Both the position numbers and the translations under genes were made by a program. The notes beneath the pieces are model-generated. The model was not told the DNA's origin, ran no database searches, and worked only from the letters and a program-made list of their open reading frames with translations. A DNA stretch of 64,000 nt from Marinomonas phaeophyticola. GTDB taxonomy: Bacteria; Pseudomonadota; Gammaproteobacteria; Pseudomonadales; Marinomonadaceae. Below are positions 54,544 through 64,000 of this stretch, in pieces. The first letter of the stretch is position 1; every line of letters starts with the position of its first letter. The DNA is taken from positions 372,001 to 436,000 of the forward strand of contig NZ_JAPUBN010000013.1 of assembly GCF_026966905.1 (NCBI RefSeq), given 5' to 3'.

Positions 54544-54720
54544 TTAGACGCTATTAATAATGGTAGCAATTTCAGATATAGCACCTGATAGTGAATTTTC
54601 CAATGTAGGATTTGACATGACTGCAGCAACAATTGCCGCTATGGCAACGCCAACGATGGCGTATTCAATTGCCGTTACTCCTTTATTATTCTGAATAAAT
54701 AAAGACAGGCTTTTTCTCAT
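54544..54720 (-). CDS. Flp-type (type IVb) pilin, 58 residues
   Basis: The minus strand encodes a 58-residue protein: MRKSLSLFIQNNKGVTAIEY continuing as AIVGVAIAAIVAAV. A short basic leader, the cleavage glycine G14, the glutamate E19 five residues after it with a tyrosine next, and a hydrophobic helix are the hallmarks of Flp/Fap pilins processed by a TadV-type peptidase. The family is usually 50-70 residues. The gene is too short for common length cutoffs and easily missed. No tad/rcp assembly genes are in the window, so it is an orphan here; assembly genes may lie elsewhere. It converges on isocitrate lyase. Confidence 0.87.
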   Translation of the reverse strand: MRKSLSLFIQNNKGVTAIEYAIVGVAIAAIVAAVMSNPTLENSLSGAISEIATIINSV

Positions 54721-55020
54721 AGTCTAAGCTCATAATTTTATTTGTATAAACAATTAAAGCACAAAATAAGGAATGGGTGTGTTGTTTTAATATTTGTTAA
54801 CTTAATGATTTAAAATTTTTTTGTGTTAGCCGTGAAATGCTAAAGGTATATAACTCAATGAATATATTAAATATTGCTTGTAAAAATGATTACCTTAAAT
54901 AGAACGGCCTATACCACTTTAAATTGTTACAGTAATATTACTAAAAATGCTAAGGTTATAGAATATTAAGACTTTATACTGTCTTTTACCCACTCAATTT
55001 TGATTTTTGAAATAGGTTAT
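54721..55020. other. Intergenic region upstream of the pilin and Na/Pi cotransporter
   Basis: Three hundred A+T-rich bases between the divergent pilin and cotransporter genes. No frame or clear operator can be supported; no Pho-box-like direct repeat was recognised. Confidence 0.4.
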
Positions 55021-56655
55021 ATGTACGAGCTTATTCAGTTAGCAGGCGCAATAGCGCTTTTACTTTGGGCCATAAGAATGGTTCGAACAGGGTTTGAACG
55101 GGCCTATAAAAGCCGCTTAGAAAATGCAATTCGTATGATGACTAAGCGTCGGTTGCAAGCTACCACGCTTGGCGCTATTGCGGCGGCGGCTTTTCAATCC
55201 GGAACGGCGGTTGTTCTTCTAGCAGCAGGATTTGTGGCGACAGGGGCTTTAGGATTAATTCCAGCGCTCGCCTTATCCGTTGGTGCTGAGATTGGTTCTA
55301 GTTTAATGGCGATGTTATTAAGCTTCGACTTGTCCTTATTATCACCTATCTTATTATTAGTCGGTTATATCACTTTTCAAAAATCACATAAAAGAAAGCA
55401 TAAATATTGGGGGCGTATTTTAATGGGGTTAGGATTGCTATTATTGGCACTCTCCCTTGTTGCTAACACAACTTCAAACATGCGTTCTGGTGAAGGCATG
55501 GTTTTCCTTACTGATATACTTGCCCATGACCCCTTCTTAACCTTATTTTTACTGGCTATTTTTACTTGGCTAGTGCATTCAAGTTTAGCCGTCATTTTAA
55601 TTATTACCCATTTGGTGCTTGATGGAGCGATTGCTTTTGATACCTCAATGATTATGGTGCTAGGCGCTAATATTGGTGGTGCATTACCGGCTCTTAGTTC
55701 AGGTTGGGGCGTTGGCGCTAAAGGTCGTCTTGTTATCATTGGTAATCTTATTATTCGATCAATGGCTGTGGTTATTGGTTTACTCATTTACCTTATTAAT
55801 CAAACAGGTTGGTTACCTTTGGAGTCCATTGGACTGGCCTCCCCCATGATATTTCACGTCACTATCAATATTATTAATGGGGCTATTTTTCTTTGCATGC
55901 TGTCTTTTTGGGCGGAATTTTTGAAAAAGTACATTTCCCCGAATCGATCCCTAGACGAAGCGATTCATAAACCCATGTCTTCAGTCTATCTTTCGCAAGA
56001 TGATATCAACCATCCAGTGAGAGCCATGGCGAATGTCACTAACGAAACATTGCGCATTGCAGATATTGCTTATCAAATGTTAGAAAACTCTCCAAAAACC
56101 TTTAGGAACAGCAAGCATATTAATCGAGTGAAAGAACTAGACGATGATATTGATAATATACATCGAGAAGTAACGTATTATTTGTCCGCCATAAAGAATA
56201 TTAAAACCGCATCGGATGATCATGCCAAATGGCAAGATGCCTTTAACTTTGTTACTAACCTCGAGCATGTGGGCGATATTATCGATGCGAGTTTAATGGT
56301 ATTGGCTCGTAAAAAGCATAAAGATAATATTCGGTTTTCAGAGCAGGGAGAGAGTGAATTAAGAGCGTTGTTTCTTGAGTTACTTGAAATTTTCCGTTTA
56401 GCTCAAGCTGTGTATGTTTCTAAAAATCCTGACTTAGCGACAGAGCTCATTGATGCGAAGCACATTTATCGTAATAAATTGGCCATGTGTCGTGAACAGC
56501 ATACGGGTCGAATCCGAGATCAAATACCAGATACCTTGTCATCAATCCAAATCCACATGGATATATTACGAGATTTACAACGTATTTGTTCTTTGTTAGT
56601 GGCAACAGCGTATCCGATAATAAAACGTTATAAGCAAGAAACGAATAATATATAG
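55021..56655 (+). CDS. Na/Pi cotransporter family protein with PhoU-like domain
   Basis: The 544-residue protein has about nine membrane helices in the first 310 residues, with two inverted QSGTA/HSS repeat-type regions: AAFQSGTAVVLLAAGFV (about 58-74) and WLVHSSLAVILIITHLV (about 183-199). These mark the NptA/PNaS family. The C-terminal part (about 330-544) is helical, with PhoU-like sequence (VTNETLRIADIAYQML, FVTNLEHVGDIIDAS). It imports phosphate with sodium and may be gated by the PhoU-like tail. The ATG at 55021 has AGG five bases before it. Convergent with dxs. Confidence 0.9.
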   Translation: MYELIQLAGAIALLLWAIRMVRTGFERAYKSRLENAIRMMTKRRLQATTLGAIAAAAFQSGTAVVLLAAGFVATGALGLIPALALSVGAEIGSSLMAMLLSFDLSLLSPILLLVGYITFQKSHKRKHKYWGRILMGLGLLLLALSLVANTTSNMRSGEGMVFLTDILAHDPFLTLFLLAIFTWLVHSSLAVILIITHLVLDGAIAFDTSMIMVLGANIGGALPALSSGWGVGAKGRLVIIGNLIIRSMAVVIGLLIYLINQTGWLPLESIGLASPMIFHVTINIINGAIFLCMLSFWAEFLKKYISPNRSLDEAIHKPMSSVYLSQDDINHPVRAMANVTNETLRIADIAYQMLENSPKTFRNSKHINRVKELDDDIDNIHREVTYYLSAIKNIKTASDDHAKWQDAFNFVTNLEHVGDIIDASLMVLARKKHKDNIRFSEQGESELRALFLELLEIFRLAQAVYVSKNPDLATELIDAKHIYRNKLAMCREQHTGRIRDQIPDTLSSIQIHMDILRDLQRICSLLVATAYPIIKRYKQETNNI

Positions 56656-56680
56656 TGTATGCGTATGAAACTTAAAAGTA

Positions 56681-56754
56681 GATGGCTTTTAATATAAAAG
56701 GCTTAAAAAGCCATCGTTAAAAGAAGGGAACGCTTTCCTTTGACGATGGCTTTT
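56681..56754. terminator. Nested, mutually exclusive hairpins between Na/Pi gene and dxs
   Basis: GATGGCTTTT occurs at 56681-56690 and again at 56745-56754, with one complement AAAAGCCATC at 56706-56715 between them. The complement can pair with either. With the right copy it forms a long stem AAAAGCCATCGTTAAA / TTTGACGATGGCTTTT (56706-56721 / 56739-56754, one G-T pair) followed by a T-rich stretch. The converging genes may each use a different pairing as terminator. Confidence 0.75.
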
Positions 56755-56763
56755 ATTTATGGC

Positions 56764-58650
56764 CTAGAAACCGATGGCTTGCAGTTTCTTTTGAATGGCA
56801 TTTGCTATCCCCAGTTGATCTAGTTGAACGCGTTTTAGCATGGCGTTATGGCTGGCGTGATCTTCGTATCGATCAGGTAGCCCAAGTTGAAGCAGGTGAG
56901 TATTGATATGGTTCGCTTGTAAGAACTCACTAACAGCCGAGCCTGCGCCTCCCATGATGGCATTCTCTTCAATAGTAACAAGTAATTTTCCTTGGCCGTA
57001 TTTTAAGAGTGCGGCTTCATCTATAGGTTTAACAAATCGCATATCAAGTAGCGTGGCATCGAGATTTTCTGCGGCGTATTTTGCTGTATACGTGGGGCTA
57101 CCAAAACCACAGATAACAATACCACTGTCACCTTCACGCAATACACGTGCCTTTCCAATGGTAAAGGTGGTTAATTCAGTATCAATATGTACTCCAGGGC
57201 CAATACCTCTAGGGTAACGTACTGCTGCAGGTCCCGGATATTGATAGCCGGTGTGTAATAGTTGTCGACATTCGTTTTCATCTGAAGGTGTGGCCACTAT
57301 CATATTTGGAATGCAGCGTAAGTAACTTAGATCATACACGCCCGCGTGTGTCGGACCGTCTTCCCCAACTAATCCAGCCCTGTCGATGGCAAATAAAACA
57401 TCCAAATTTTGCAAAGCAACATCGTGTATGAGTTGATCATAAGCCCTTTGTAAGAAAGTAGAATAAATCGCAACAACAGGTTTTAAACCGTCGCAGGCCA
57501 TGCCAGCGGCTAGAGTAACAGCATGCTGTTCTGCTATGGCGACATCAAAATAGCGGTCTTTAAATCGTCCCGCGAATTCAATGAGATCAGAACCTTCTTT
57601 CATGGCTGGAGTAATAGCGATTAACTTATCGTCCGCTTCTGCTGTATCACAAATCCAACGACCAAAAATATTACTGTATTTTGGTTTGTTGTCTTTTTTG
57701 ACAATGTCTGTAATGGGTTCTGGCTCAATTTTATTGATGGCATGATAACCGATTGGGTCGCCTTCAGCGGGTTCGAAACCTTTTCCTTTTTTGGTGATTA
57801 CGTGTAAAAACTGAGGTCCACTACGGTCTTTTAAGTTCTCAATCGTAGTGAGTAAAAGTTCAATATCGTGACCATCAATAGGACCAATGTAGTTAAAACC
57901 AAGCTCTTCAAATAAAGTGCCGGGGGCGACCATGCCTTTCATGTGTTCTTCTGCTTTACGAGCAAGTTCCAGCGCCGAAGGTAAGCCTTTTAAGACTTTG
58001 CGGCCACTTTCTCTAACTGAATCATAGGTTTTGCTCGCCCAAATTCGCGCGAAGTAATTAGAAAGAGCACCAACAGGCCTTGAAATCGACATGTCATTAT
58101 CGTTTAAAATAACCAACATATCGGCTTTCACATCACCAGCGTGATTTAATGCTTCAAATGCCATCCCTGCAGACATGGCGCCATCGCCTATAATAGCAAC
58201 GGCTTTACGTCCAGTATCGAGCTGTTTTGCCGCCAGTGCCATCCCTAAAGCGGCTCCAATTGAGGTGCTTGAATGACCAACACCAAAAGTATCGTAAGGG
58301 CTTTCTTCTCTTTTTGGAAAGCCTGATATTCCATGCTCTTGTCTGACGTTGAGGAGCTCTTCGCGGCGTCCCGTTAATATTTTATGAGGGTATGTTTGAT
58401 GACCTACATCCCAAACCAAACGGTCTTCAGGTGTATTGAATAAATAGTGCAATACAACAGTTAGTTCTGCAACGCCAAGTCCAGCACCAAAATGACCGCC
58501 TGTTTGCCCAACGCTGTATAAAAGAAACGCCCTTAATTCATTTACTAGTGTAGGTAATTGCTCTTTTGCGAGTTGTCGTAAATCACTTGGCTCATTGATA
58601 TCGTCAAGTAAAGGTGTAGTAGGTCGTTCCGTTGGAATGGTTTCGAACAT
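56764..58650 (-). CDS. dxs: 1-deoxy-D-xylulose-5-phosphate synthase
   Basis: The enzyme condenses pyruvate and glyceraldehyde-3-phosphate, the first step of the MEP isoprenoid pathway. The 628-residue length is normal. TPP-binding [19 protein letters not shown] and the LNDN end of that motif lie near 150-180. The histidine in [14 protein letters not shown] is close to the start, and the transketolase half has [16 protein letters not shown] and [18 protein letters not shown] 58650 was chosen over a GTG two codons upstream. It is the last gene of the conserved operon xseB-ispA-dxs. Confidence 0.95.
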   Translation of the reverse strand: MFETIPTERPTTPLLDDINEPSDLRQLAKEQLPTLVNELRAFLLYSVGQTGGHFGAGLGVAELTVVLHYLFNTPEDRLVWDVGHQTYPHKILTGRREELLNVRQEHGISGFPKREESPYDTFGVGHSSTSIGAALGMALAAKQLDTGRKAVAIIGDGAMSAGMAFEALNHAGDVKADMLVILNDNDMSISRPVGALSNYFARIWASKTYDSVRESGRKVLKGLPSALELARKAEEHMKGMVAPGTLFEELGFNYIGPIDGHDIELLLTTIENLKDRSGPQFLHVITKKGKGFEPAEGDPIGYHAINKIEPEPITDIVKKDNKPKYSNIFGRWICDTAEADDKLIAITPAMKEGSDLIEFAGRFKDRYFDVAIAEQHAVTLAAGMACDGLKPVVAIYSTFLQRAYDQLIHDVALQNLDVLFAIDRAGLVGEDGPTHAGVYDLSYLRCIPNMIVATPSDENECRQLLHTGYQYPGPAAVRYPRGIGPGVHIDTELTTFTIGKARVLREGDSGIVICGFGSPTYTAKYAAENLDATLLDMRFVKPIDEAALLKYGQGKLLVTIEENAIMGGAGSAVSEFLQANHINTHLLQLGLPDRYEDHASHNAMLKRVQLDQLGIANAIQKKLQAIGF

Positions 58651-58698
58651 TGTCACGAATGAATCATCATCTAGTTTAAAAATAAGCTCGTTAGTATA

Positions 58699-59580
58699 TC
58701 AGTGGTTGCGGTGAATAATATAGTTAGCAAGCTCAACTAATGATTTTCCTTTTTCTGCAAAAGGACGTATTTGTTCGCTTGCTTGCTGATGCAGGTCGAT
58801 AACCAGTTGCTTTGATGCCTCTAAACCTAATAGTTTAGGGTAGGTCGGTTTGTTGGCATCTTCATCTGAAAACTGATTTTTGCCTAATGTTTGAGTATCA
58901 CTGGTGATGTCTAAAATATCATCTTGAACTTGAAATGCTAACCCTATTGCGTGGGCATAGCCATCCAATGCGTCTAAGGCTTTTGGGTCCTGACATTGGG
59001 CACTAATTGCTCCCATTTTAATGGCGGCTTTAATCAAGGCCCCCGTTTTATGTTGATGCATTAATTCCAATGTTTGTCTGTCAATGGTTTGGTTAACGGA
59101 AGTTAGATCAATCATTTGACCTGTTACCATCCCGTGTCGACCAGAAGCCTTTGCTAAGGTCTGTACTAGTTGGATCTGTGTAGCGGCTGATTCTAATGAG
59201 GCATCACTAAGCATTTCAAATGCGAAGGTCTGTAATGCATCTCCGGCTAAGATAGCAGTCGCTTCATCAAACTTTATATGGCAAGTGGGTTGACCACGGC
59301 GTAGGTCATCATCATCCATAGCAGGCAAATCATCGTGTACAAGAGAGTAGGCATGAATTGCTTCAACGGCAGCGGCACTGGCATCAGTTAGTGGTGTGAT
59401 AGGACCAAATAGTTGAGCGCTGGCATACACTAACATAGGGCGTACTCTTTTCCCTCCGTTGAAAAGGCTATAAAGCATAGCCGTATGTAATGAGTTGGCG
59501 GCTTGATATGTTGATAGAGACGTTTTCAAGTAAGAATCAACACGTTCACTGGAAAGGGTTCTAAGTTGTTGAAGGTTCAC
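58699..59580 (-). CDS. ispA: Polyprenyl (farnesyl) diphosphate synthase
   Basis: The 293-residue enzyme makes farnesyl diphosphate from IPP and DMAPP/GPP. The first aspartate-rich motif is [14 protein letters not shown] near residues 82-95 and the second is FQVQDDILD near 220. The chain-length region before the first motif ([11 protein letters not shown]) fits the short-chain type. It overlaps xseB by four bases and lies 48 bases upstream of dxs, the usual gammaproteobacterial isoprenoid operon. Confidence 0.95.
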   Translation of the reverse strand: MNLQQLRTLSSERVDSYLKTSLSTYQAANSLHTAMLYSLFNGGKRVRPMLVYASAQLFGPITPLTDASAAAVEAIHAYSLVHDDLPAMDDDDLRRGQPTCHIKFDEATAILAGDALQTFAFEMLSDASLESAATQIQLVQTLAKASGRHGMVTGQMIDLTSVNQTIDRQTLELMHQHKTGALIKAAIKMGAISAQCQDPKALDALDGYAHAIGLAFQVQDDILDITSDTQTLGKNQFSDEDANKPTYPKLLGLEASKQLVIDLHQQASEQIRPFAEKGKSLVELANYIIHRNH

Positions 59581-59819
59581 TGATTGGTTTCCGGGTCAAA
59601 AGTTTGTAAATGTTCACCATCTTGATTTTCTAATAAAATCTGTACCTTCTGTTCTGCTTGGGTTAAAACAGACTGGCAATCATTACTTAGTTTGATACCT
59701 TTTTCGAAGGCTTTAAGTGCATCTTCAAGTGATAACTGATTGGATTCTAGTTGTTTTACCAAAGAATCCAGTTCGGATAACTTATCTTCAAAGTGTTTTA
59801 CGTTGGCTTTGCGTGTCAT
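59577..59819 (-). CDS. xseB: Exodeoxyribonuclease VII small subunit
   Basis: The 80-residue protein is mostly two helices with the family pattern [20 protein letters not shown] and [14 protein letters not shown], then a C-terminal extension. It associates with XseA in exonuclease VII, which degrades single-stranded DNA. Its position as the first gene before ispA is the conserved arrangement. The stop overlaps the ispA start. Confidence 0.94.
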   Translation of the reverse strand: MTRKANVKHFEDKLSELDSLVKQLESNQLSLEDALKAFEKGIKLSNDCQSVLTQAEQKVQILLENQDGEHLQTFDPETNQ

Positions 59820-59987
59820 GGTCGTCTCTTTTAAAAAAAACTATACGTTTGTAACAGAAAAATACATATTCTTCGAGTAAGATCTACTGTACCGTAAAAA
59901 AAACTCTATCAAAATATGACCAAAGCCCCGCTTTAGTTTAAAATTCAATGTAGTTCGGCATTCGGAAGCTTTTATTAGGAGTATGTT

Positions 59988-60743
59988 GTGGATATCGCAA
60001 CGCTATTAGGTTTAATTGGTGCATTTGCTATCGTTATGATGGCTATTTTGCTTGGCGGTTCGGCTGGAATGTTCTTAGATCCAGCTTCAGTCCTTATCGT
60101 TTTGGTCGGTTCTACTTTTGTTGTATTAATGCAATATCCTTTGAGCCAATTTCTTGGCGCTGGGAAAGTTGTCGCAAAAGCATTTATGTTTAAAAGTGTA
60201 CCTGTTGATGCTTTGATTGATGAAATTTATGACCTAGCCGATGAAGCTCGTAAAGGCGGTTTACTTTCTTTAGAAGGAAAAGAGGTTAGTCATCCTTTTT
60301 TATCGAAAGGCATTCAAATGCTGGTAGATGGACATGATGCTAATGTCGTTAAAACTCAGCTCTCCAAAGACATGAAAATGTCGTTTACTCGTCATGATGA
60401 AGGCGCGAAAATATTCAAATCTTTAGGTGATACTGGTCCTGCTATGGGGATGATAGGTACCTTGGTTGGTTTGGTGCAAATGCTTGCAAATATGGATGAC
60501 CCTAAATCGATTGGTCCAGCTATGGCGGTCGCTCTTTTAACGACGTTATATGGCGCTATGTTGGCGAATATGGTGTGTTTGCCTTTACAAGCGAAATTGG
60601 AAAACCGCGGAAATGAAGAATTAAAGGCTCAATCATTAATTCTTGACGCTTTGCTTGCTATCCAAGCGGGTCAAAATCCGCGAGTAATTGATGGTATGTT
60701 GAAAACGTATATTCCAGAGAAAAAACGACTGGAAAGAGAGTGA
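59988..60743 (+). CDS. pomA: Sodium-type flagellar stator protein PomA
   Basis: The 251-residue inner-membrane protein has four helices and a cytoplasmic loop. The conserved start is MDIATLLGLIGAFAIVMMAI, and later GDTGPAMGMIGTLVGLVQML and AMAVALLTTLYGAMLAN form helices 3-4. Length and sequence are of the PomA type (253 in Vibrio), not the longer proton-type MotA. It begins at a GTG with AGGAG seven bases before. pomB follows after 51 bases. The pair drives flagellar rotation with Na+ flow. Confidence 0.94.
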   Translation: MDIATLLGLIGAFAIVMMAILLGGSAGMFLDPASVLIVLVGSTFVVLMQYPLSQFLGAGKVVAKAFMFKSVPVDALIDEIYDLADEARKGGLLSLEGKEVSHPFLSKGIQMLVDGHDANVVKTQLSKDMKMSFTRHDEGAKIFKSLGDTGPAMGMIGTLVGLVQMLANMDDPKSIGPAMAVALLTTLYGAMLANMVCLPLQAKLENRGNEELKAQSLILDALLAIQAGQNPRVIDGMLKTYIPEKKRLERE

Positions 60744-60794
60744 TCGTTCGATTAATGAATATTTCAATAGAAACGTTTTAGTGGAAGTTAATGG

Positions 60795-61808
60795 ATGAGT
60801 GACGAAGAAGAAGCGGATTGCCCCGAATGTATTGAGGGATTGCCAGCGTATATGGGTACATTTGCAGACTTAATGTCTCTGCTTATGTGCTTTTTCGTAT
60901 TGCTTTTGTCGTTTGCAGAAATGGATGTTTTGAAATTTAAACAGTTAGCCGGTTCTATGCGAGCGGCGTTTGGTGTACAAAAGCAAATTGAGGCAGAGTC
61001 CATCCCTATGGGAACGTCGATTATTGCTCAAGAATTTAGTCCTGGTCGGCCGGAGCCGACACCGATAAATGAAGTTCGCCAAAAAGCGGATGATACTCCT
61101 GATAATACGTTAGAAGTTCAATGTAAACCTGAAAGCGCTACTTTAAATGAGCAAGAAGGCGTCGGGGCGGAGGGAGAAAGTACCTTAGTAGAGAAGTCCC
61201 AAGCGGATTTAAAACGCGAAGAAGAGGTAAAGCAGACAGAAGCGGATGCTCAACAAGTTGCGTCTGTATTGAGAGAGGAAATCTCGAAAGGCACGGTTGA
61301 AGTGGAGACTCAAGAGCGTACGATAACCATTCGTTTGAAAGAGAAAGGTTCTTTTAGGTCTGGTTCTGCTGAATTGAATTATGACTTCATTCCAGTTATT
61401 GATATGGTTCGAGATGTTTTAATTGGCGTTAAAGGTACCATTGCGGTCGAAGGTCATACGGATAATATTCCAATAGACAGTCGTCGTTTTAGCTCAAATT
61501 GGCAGCTGTCATCTGCTAGGGCTATTTCAGTTGCTGAAGAATTATTTTCATCCGGTTTATTAGTTGAAAGCCGCTTTGCCGTAACTGGATATGCGGATGC
61601 AAGGCCGCTAGTACCAAATGACTCTCCTCAAAATAGGGCAACGAATCGCCGTGTAGAAATCATAATCAAGCAGAATGATTTGGCTAAAGCGAATGTTGCA
61701 AATAAAGTATTTGGTCTTGATTCCGTTTCTCCACCAGGGAATGTGGACGATGACGAGGTTTTTGTTCCGCCTCCAGTCTTTGAGTTATCACCAAATGAAG
61801 TCTTTTAA
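60795..61808 (+). CDS. pomB: Sodium-type flagellar stator protein PomB
   Basis: The 337-residue protein has one N-terminal membrane helix carrying the ion-binding aspartate in TFADLMSLLMCFFVLLLSFAE (in part), then EMDVLKFKQLAGSMRAAFG, the PomB plug/linker start. A long charged linker (about 90-185) leads to an OmpA-like peptidoglycan-binding domain with VEGHTDNIPIDS and NRATNRRVEI. It anchors the stator to the cell wall. Its sequence tracks Vibrio PomB, including PGRPEPTPI in the linker. Confidence 0.95.
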   Translation: MSDEEEADCPECIEGLPAYMGTFADLMSLLMCFFVLLLSFAEMDVLKFKQLAGSMRAAFGVQKQIEAESIPMGTSIIAQEFSPGRPEPTPINEVRQKADDTPDNTLEVQCKPESATLNEQEGVGAEGESTLVEKSQADLKREEEVKQTEADAQQVASVLREEISKGTVEVETQERTITIRLKEKGSFRSGSAELNYDFIPVIDMVRDVLIGVKGTIAVEGHTDNIPIDSRRFSSNWQLSSARAISVAEELFSSGLLVESRFAVTGYADARPLVPNDSPQNRATNRRVEIIIKQNDLAKANVANKVFGLDSVSPPGNVDDDEVFVPPPVFELSPNEVF

Positions 61809-61908
61809 GGCACGTTAATTAATCGTCTTCTGATATGCTCAGTAGGCATGATTTTTATGAATGGTAATAAGGTATGGCCTTATTCTTAAGAAGCGAAAGG
61901 TAGAATAA

Positions 61909-62709
<801 letters not shown>

Positions 62710-62733
62710 AAAAACGCTTGCATTGTTGTTAGT

Positions 62734-62781
62734 AAAAAGGGCTATCACACTCTTATTATTTAGGAGGTGATGGCCCTTTTT
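62734..62781. terminator. Terminator after dapB
   Basis: AAAAAGGGCTATCAC (62734-62748) and GTGATGGCCCTTTTT (62767-62781) form a 15-bp stem with one G-T pair and an 18-base loop. A and T runs on both sides suit use from both directions by the converging genes. Confidence 0.88.
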
Positions 62782-62815
62782 GTATTGTTGCTATGGTTAT
62801 TGTTTAACGGTCCGT

Positions 62816-64000
62816 TTATTTAAAGGTACGCTGACGTACTTTTTCTAAACGTTTCAAAATATTATCTAGTCTGTCTGGTTTAACCATAAATTCTTGAAAG
62901 CCTTTCATGCCTTCTTTTGCCATATTCGGATGGGTATCTCTATCATAAAATTGAGCGGTACCATCGGCTTTTCCTAGTACTTCGACACCTTTGTTTAAGA
63001 AGTAATTGTCTACTGCAGAAGCCTCTTTATGGGTTGGTATTTGCAATAGTGCTTTATTTACTAGGGTTTGATTATCAGGTCTGGCCATAAATTTTAAAAA
63101 TTTACGAGCATCTTTTTTATTCGCTGCTTTTGCAGGAATGTGAATGGTGTCAGTCGGTGCATCTTCCGCAATAGGAACGTTTGGATCTATGACAGGGAAT
63201 TGAAAGAATCCCATTTTGCCATCCAATTCTTTTGGAAAGTTAGGAGCAATATAATTACCTATTAAATACATAGCTGCACTGCCGTTGTATAAGAAAGGCT
63301 GAGCTTCTTGCCAAGAATAAGAGGAGTGATTTTCAAGGAAGTAGCCAGGGTCAACCAACTCTCTCCAATGTTTGAAGACATTTTTTACTCTCTCATCGGT
63401 ATAAGAAGCACGTCCTTCCATTAAGTCCATATGAAACTCAAGACCGTTTAGACGAAGGTTGATGTAGTCAAACCATGCGGCTGCAGGCCATAAATATTTT
63501 GTTCCAATAGCGATCGGAGCAATATCGTTTTTCTTTAATGTAGCGCTGGCATCTAATAGCTCTTGCCATGTTGTCGGTTCAGCTAAACCAAACTTATCAA
63601 AGAGGTCTTTGCGATAGTAAACACCCACTTGATAATAGGTATAAGGGATACCCCATTGTTTATCATTAATGGTCATCGAAGAGGTGGTGGAGGGCATAGA
63701 TTCTTTAAGGTTTAAGTCACTCCATATATCGCTAACATCATCGAAAAGGTTGCGATCAACAAAGGTTTTCATCCTATTACCCGCATACCAAAATACAACA
63801 TCTGGTGGTGATGTAGATAACCAGTTACGAATAGCGGTTTTATATCCTTCTTTATCATAGAGGTTATATTTGACATCAATCTCTGGGTTTTCTGATTTGA
63901 ATTTAGAGATGATTTGTTCAAAAGCGGCTTTTGGTGCTGGATCTGCCTGATCTGAGTTGATTACTAGAGTGTCTGCATGCACTGTTGCTATCGATGTAGC
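62816..64000 (-). CDS. ABC sugar transporter periplasmic binding protein (5' end outside window)
   Basis: The frame is open from the right edge to a stop at 62818-62816. The visible protein begins ATSIATVHA-DTLVI, the end of a signal peptide with an AxA-like cleavage site, so the start codon lies beyond the window. The apparent GTG at 63982 is not the true start. The mature chain has family-1 features: AAFEQIISKFKSENPEIDV, PDVVFWYAGNRM, YYRKDLFDKFGLAEPTTW and WPAAAWFDYINLRLNG. The protein would deliver a sugar or oligosaccharide to an ABC importer whose genes are probably on the minus strand nearby, outside the visible part. The downstream side shows no permease gene. Confidence 0.9.
   Translation of the reverse strand, partial: ATSIATVHADTLVINSDQADPAPKAAFEQIISKFKSENPEIDVKYNLYDKEGYKTAIRNWLSTSPPDVVFWYAGNRMKTFVDRNLFDDVSDIWSDLNLKESMPSTTSSMTINDKQWGIPYTYYQVGVYYRKDLFDKFGLAEPTTWQELLDASATLKKNDIAPIAIGTKYLWPAAAWFDYINLRLNGLEFHMDLMEGRASYTDERVKNVFKHWRELVDPGYFLENHSSYSWQEAQPFLYNGSAAMYLIGNYIAPNFPKELDGKMGFFQFPVIDPNVPIAEDAPTDTIHIPAKAANKKDARKFLKFMARPDNQTLVNKALLQIPTHKEASAVDNYFLNKGVEVLGKADGTAQFYDRDTHPNMAKEGMKGFQEFMVKPDRLDNILKRLEKVRQRTFK

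Noticed and set aside
63669..63982. A start codon at 63982 for the sugar-binding protein
   Set aside because: The residues before it (ATSIAT) continue a signal peptide ending in VHA, so the true start must be beyond the right edge.

Overview
The window reads as chromosomal DNA of a marine gammaproteobacterium, most like Marinomonas or a close Oceanospirillales relative. This is inferred from the A+T-rich composition, sodium-type stator genes (pomA/pomB) beside an xseB-ispA-dxs operon, two BCCT carriers, a TRAP carrier, and a glyoxylate-shunt pair next to a DUF3612-type regulator. No rRNA, tRNA, CRISPR array, transposase or prophage was found.

Left part (1-9.6 kb). The left edge cuts a minus-strand membrane protein that looks like a PAP2-type phosphatase. 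It is followed by a diguanylate cyclase overlapping a solitary periplasmic solute-binding protein, a DUF6172-like protein, an unrecognised 237-residue protein in A+T-rich surroundings, a HlyD/ABC-2 exporter operon and an MscS channel.

9.6-23 kb. An MFS efflux protein is divergent from a LysR regulator. An RND pump with its adaptor is divergent from a second LysR gene, which leads a catabolic operon: class III CoA-transferase, HMG-CoA-lyase-like enzyme, and TRAP carrier dctPQM. The simplest reading is import of a dicarboxylate such as 3-hydroxy-3-methylglutarate, CoA activation, and cleavage to acetyl-CoA and a keto acid.

23-35 kb. This is ordinary accessory and housekeeping content: metY, a family-4-like uracil-DNA glycosylase, a secreted nuclease, LysE and DMT carriers, GNATs, Lrp, AraC and LysR regulators, an HPP protein and a chemoreceptor.

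35-49 kb. A large catabolic island holds two BCCT carriers, a GMC oxidoreductase, an enolase-superfamily enzyme, two aldehyde dehydrogenases, a fumarase/aspartase-superfamily lyase, an aldo-keto reductase and an IclR regulator. Two promoter regions carry paired 14-bp palindromic boxes exactly 20 bp apart, which ties the two halves to the IclR protein. The substrate is not known.

49-64 kb. A DUF3612-type regulator is divergent from malate synthase G (broken by a one-base frameshift in a G run) and isocitrate lyase. Then come an unnoticed 58-residue Flp-type pilin, a Na/Pi cotransporter, dxs-ispA-xseB, pomA-pomB and dapB. An ABC sugar-binding protein gene runs off the right edge.
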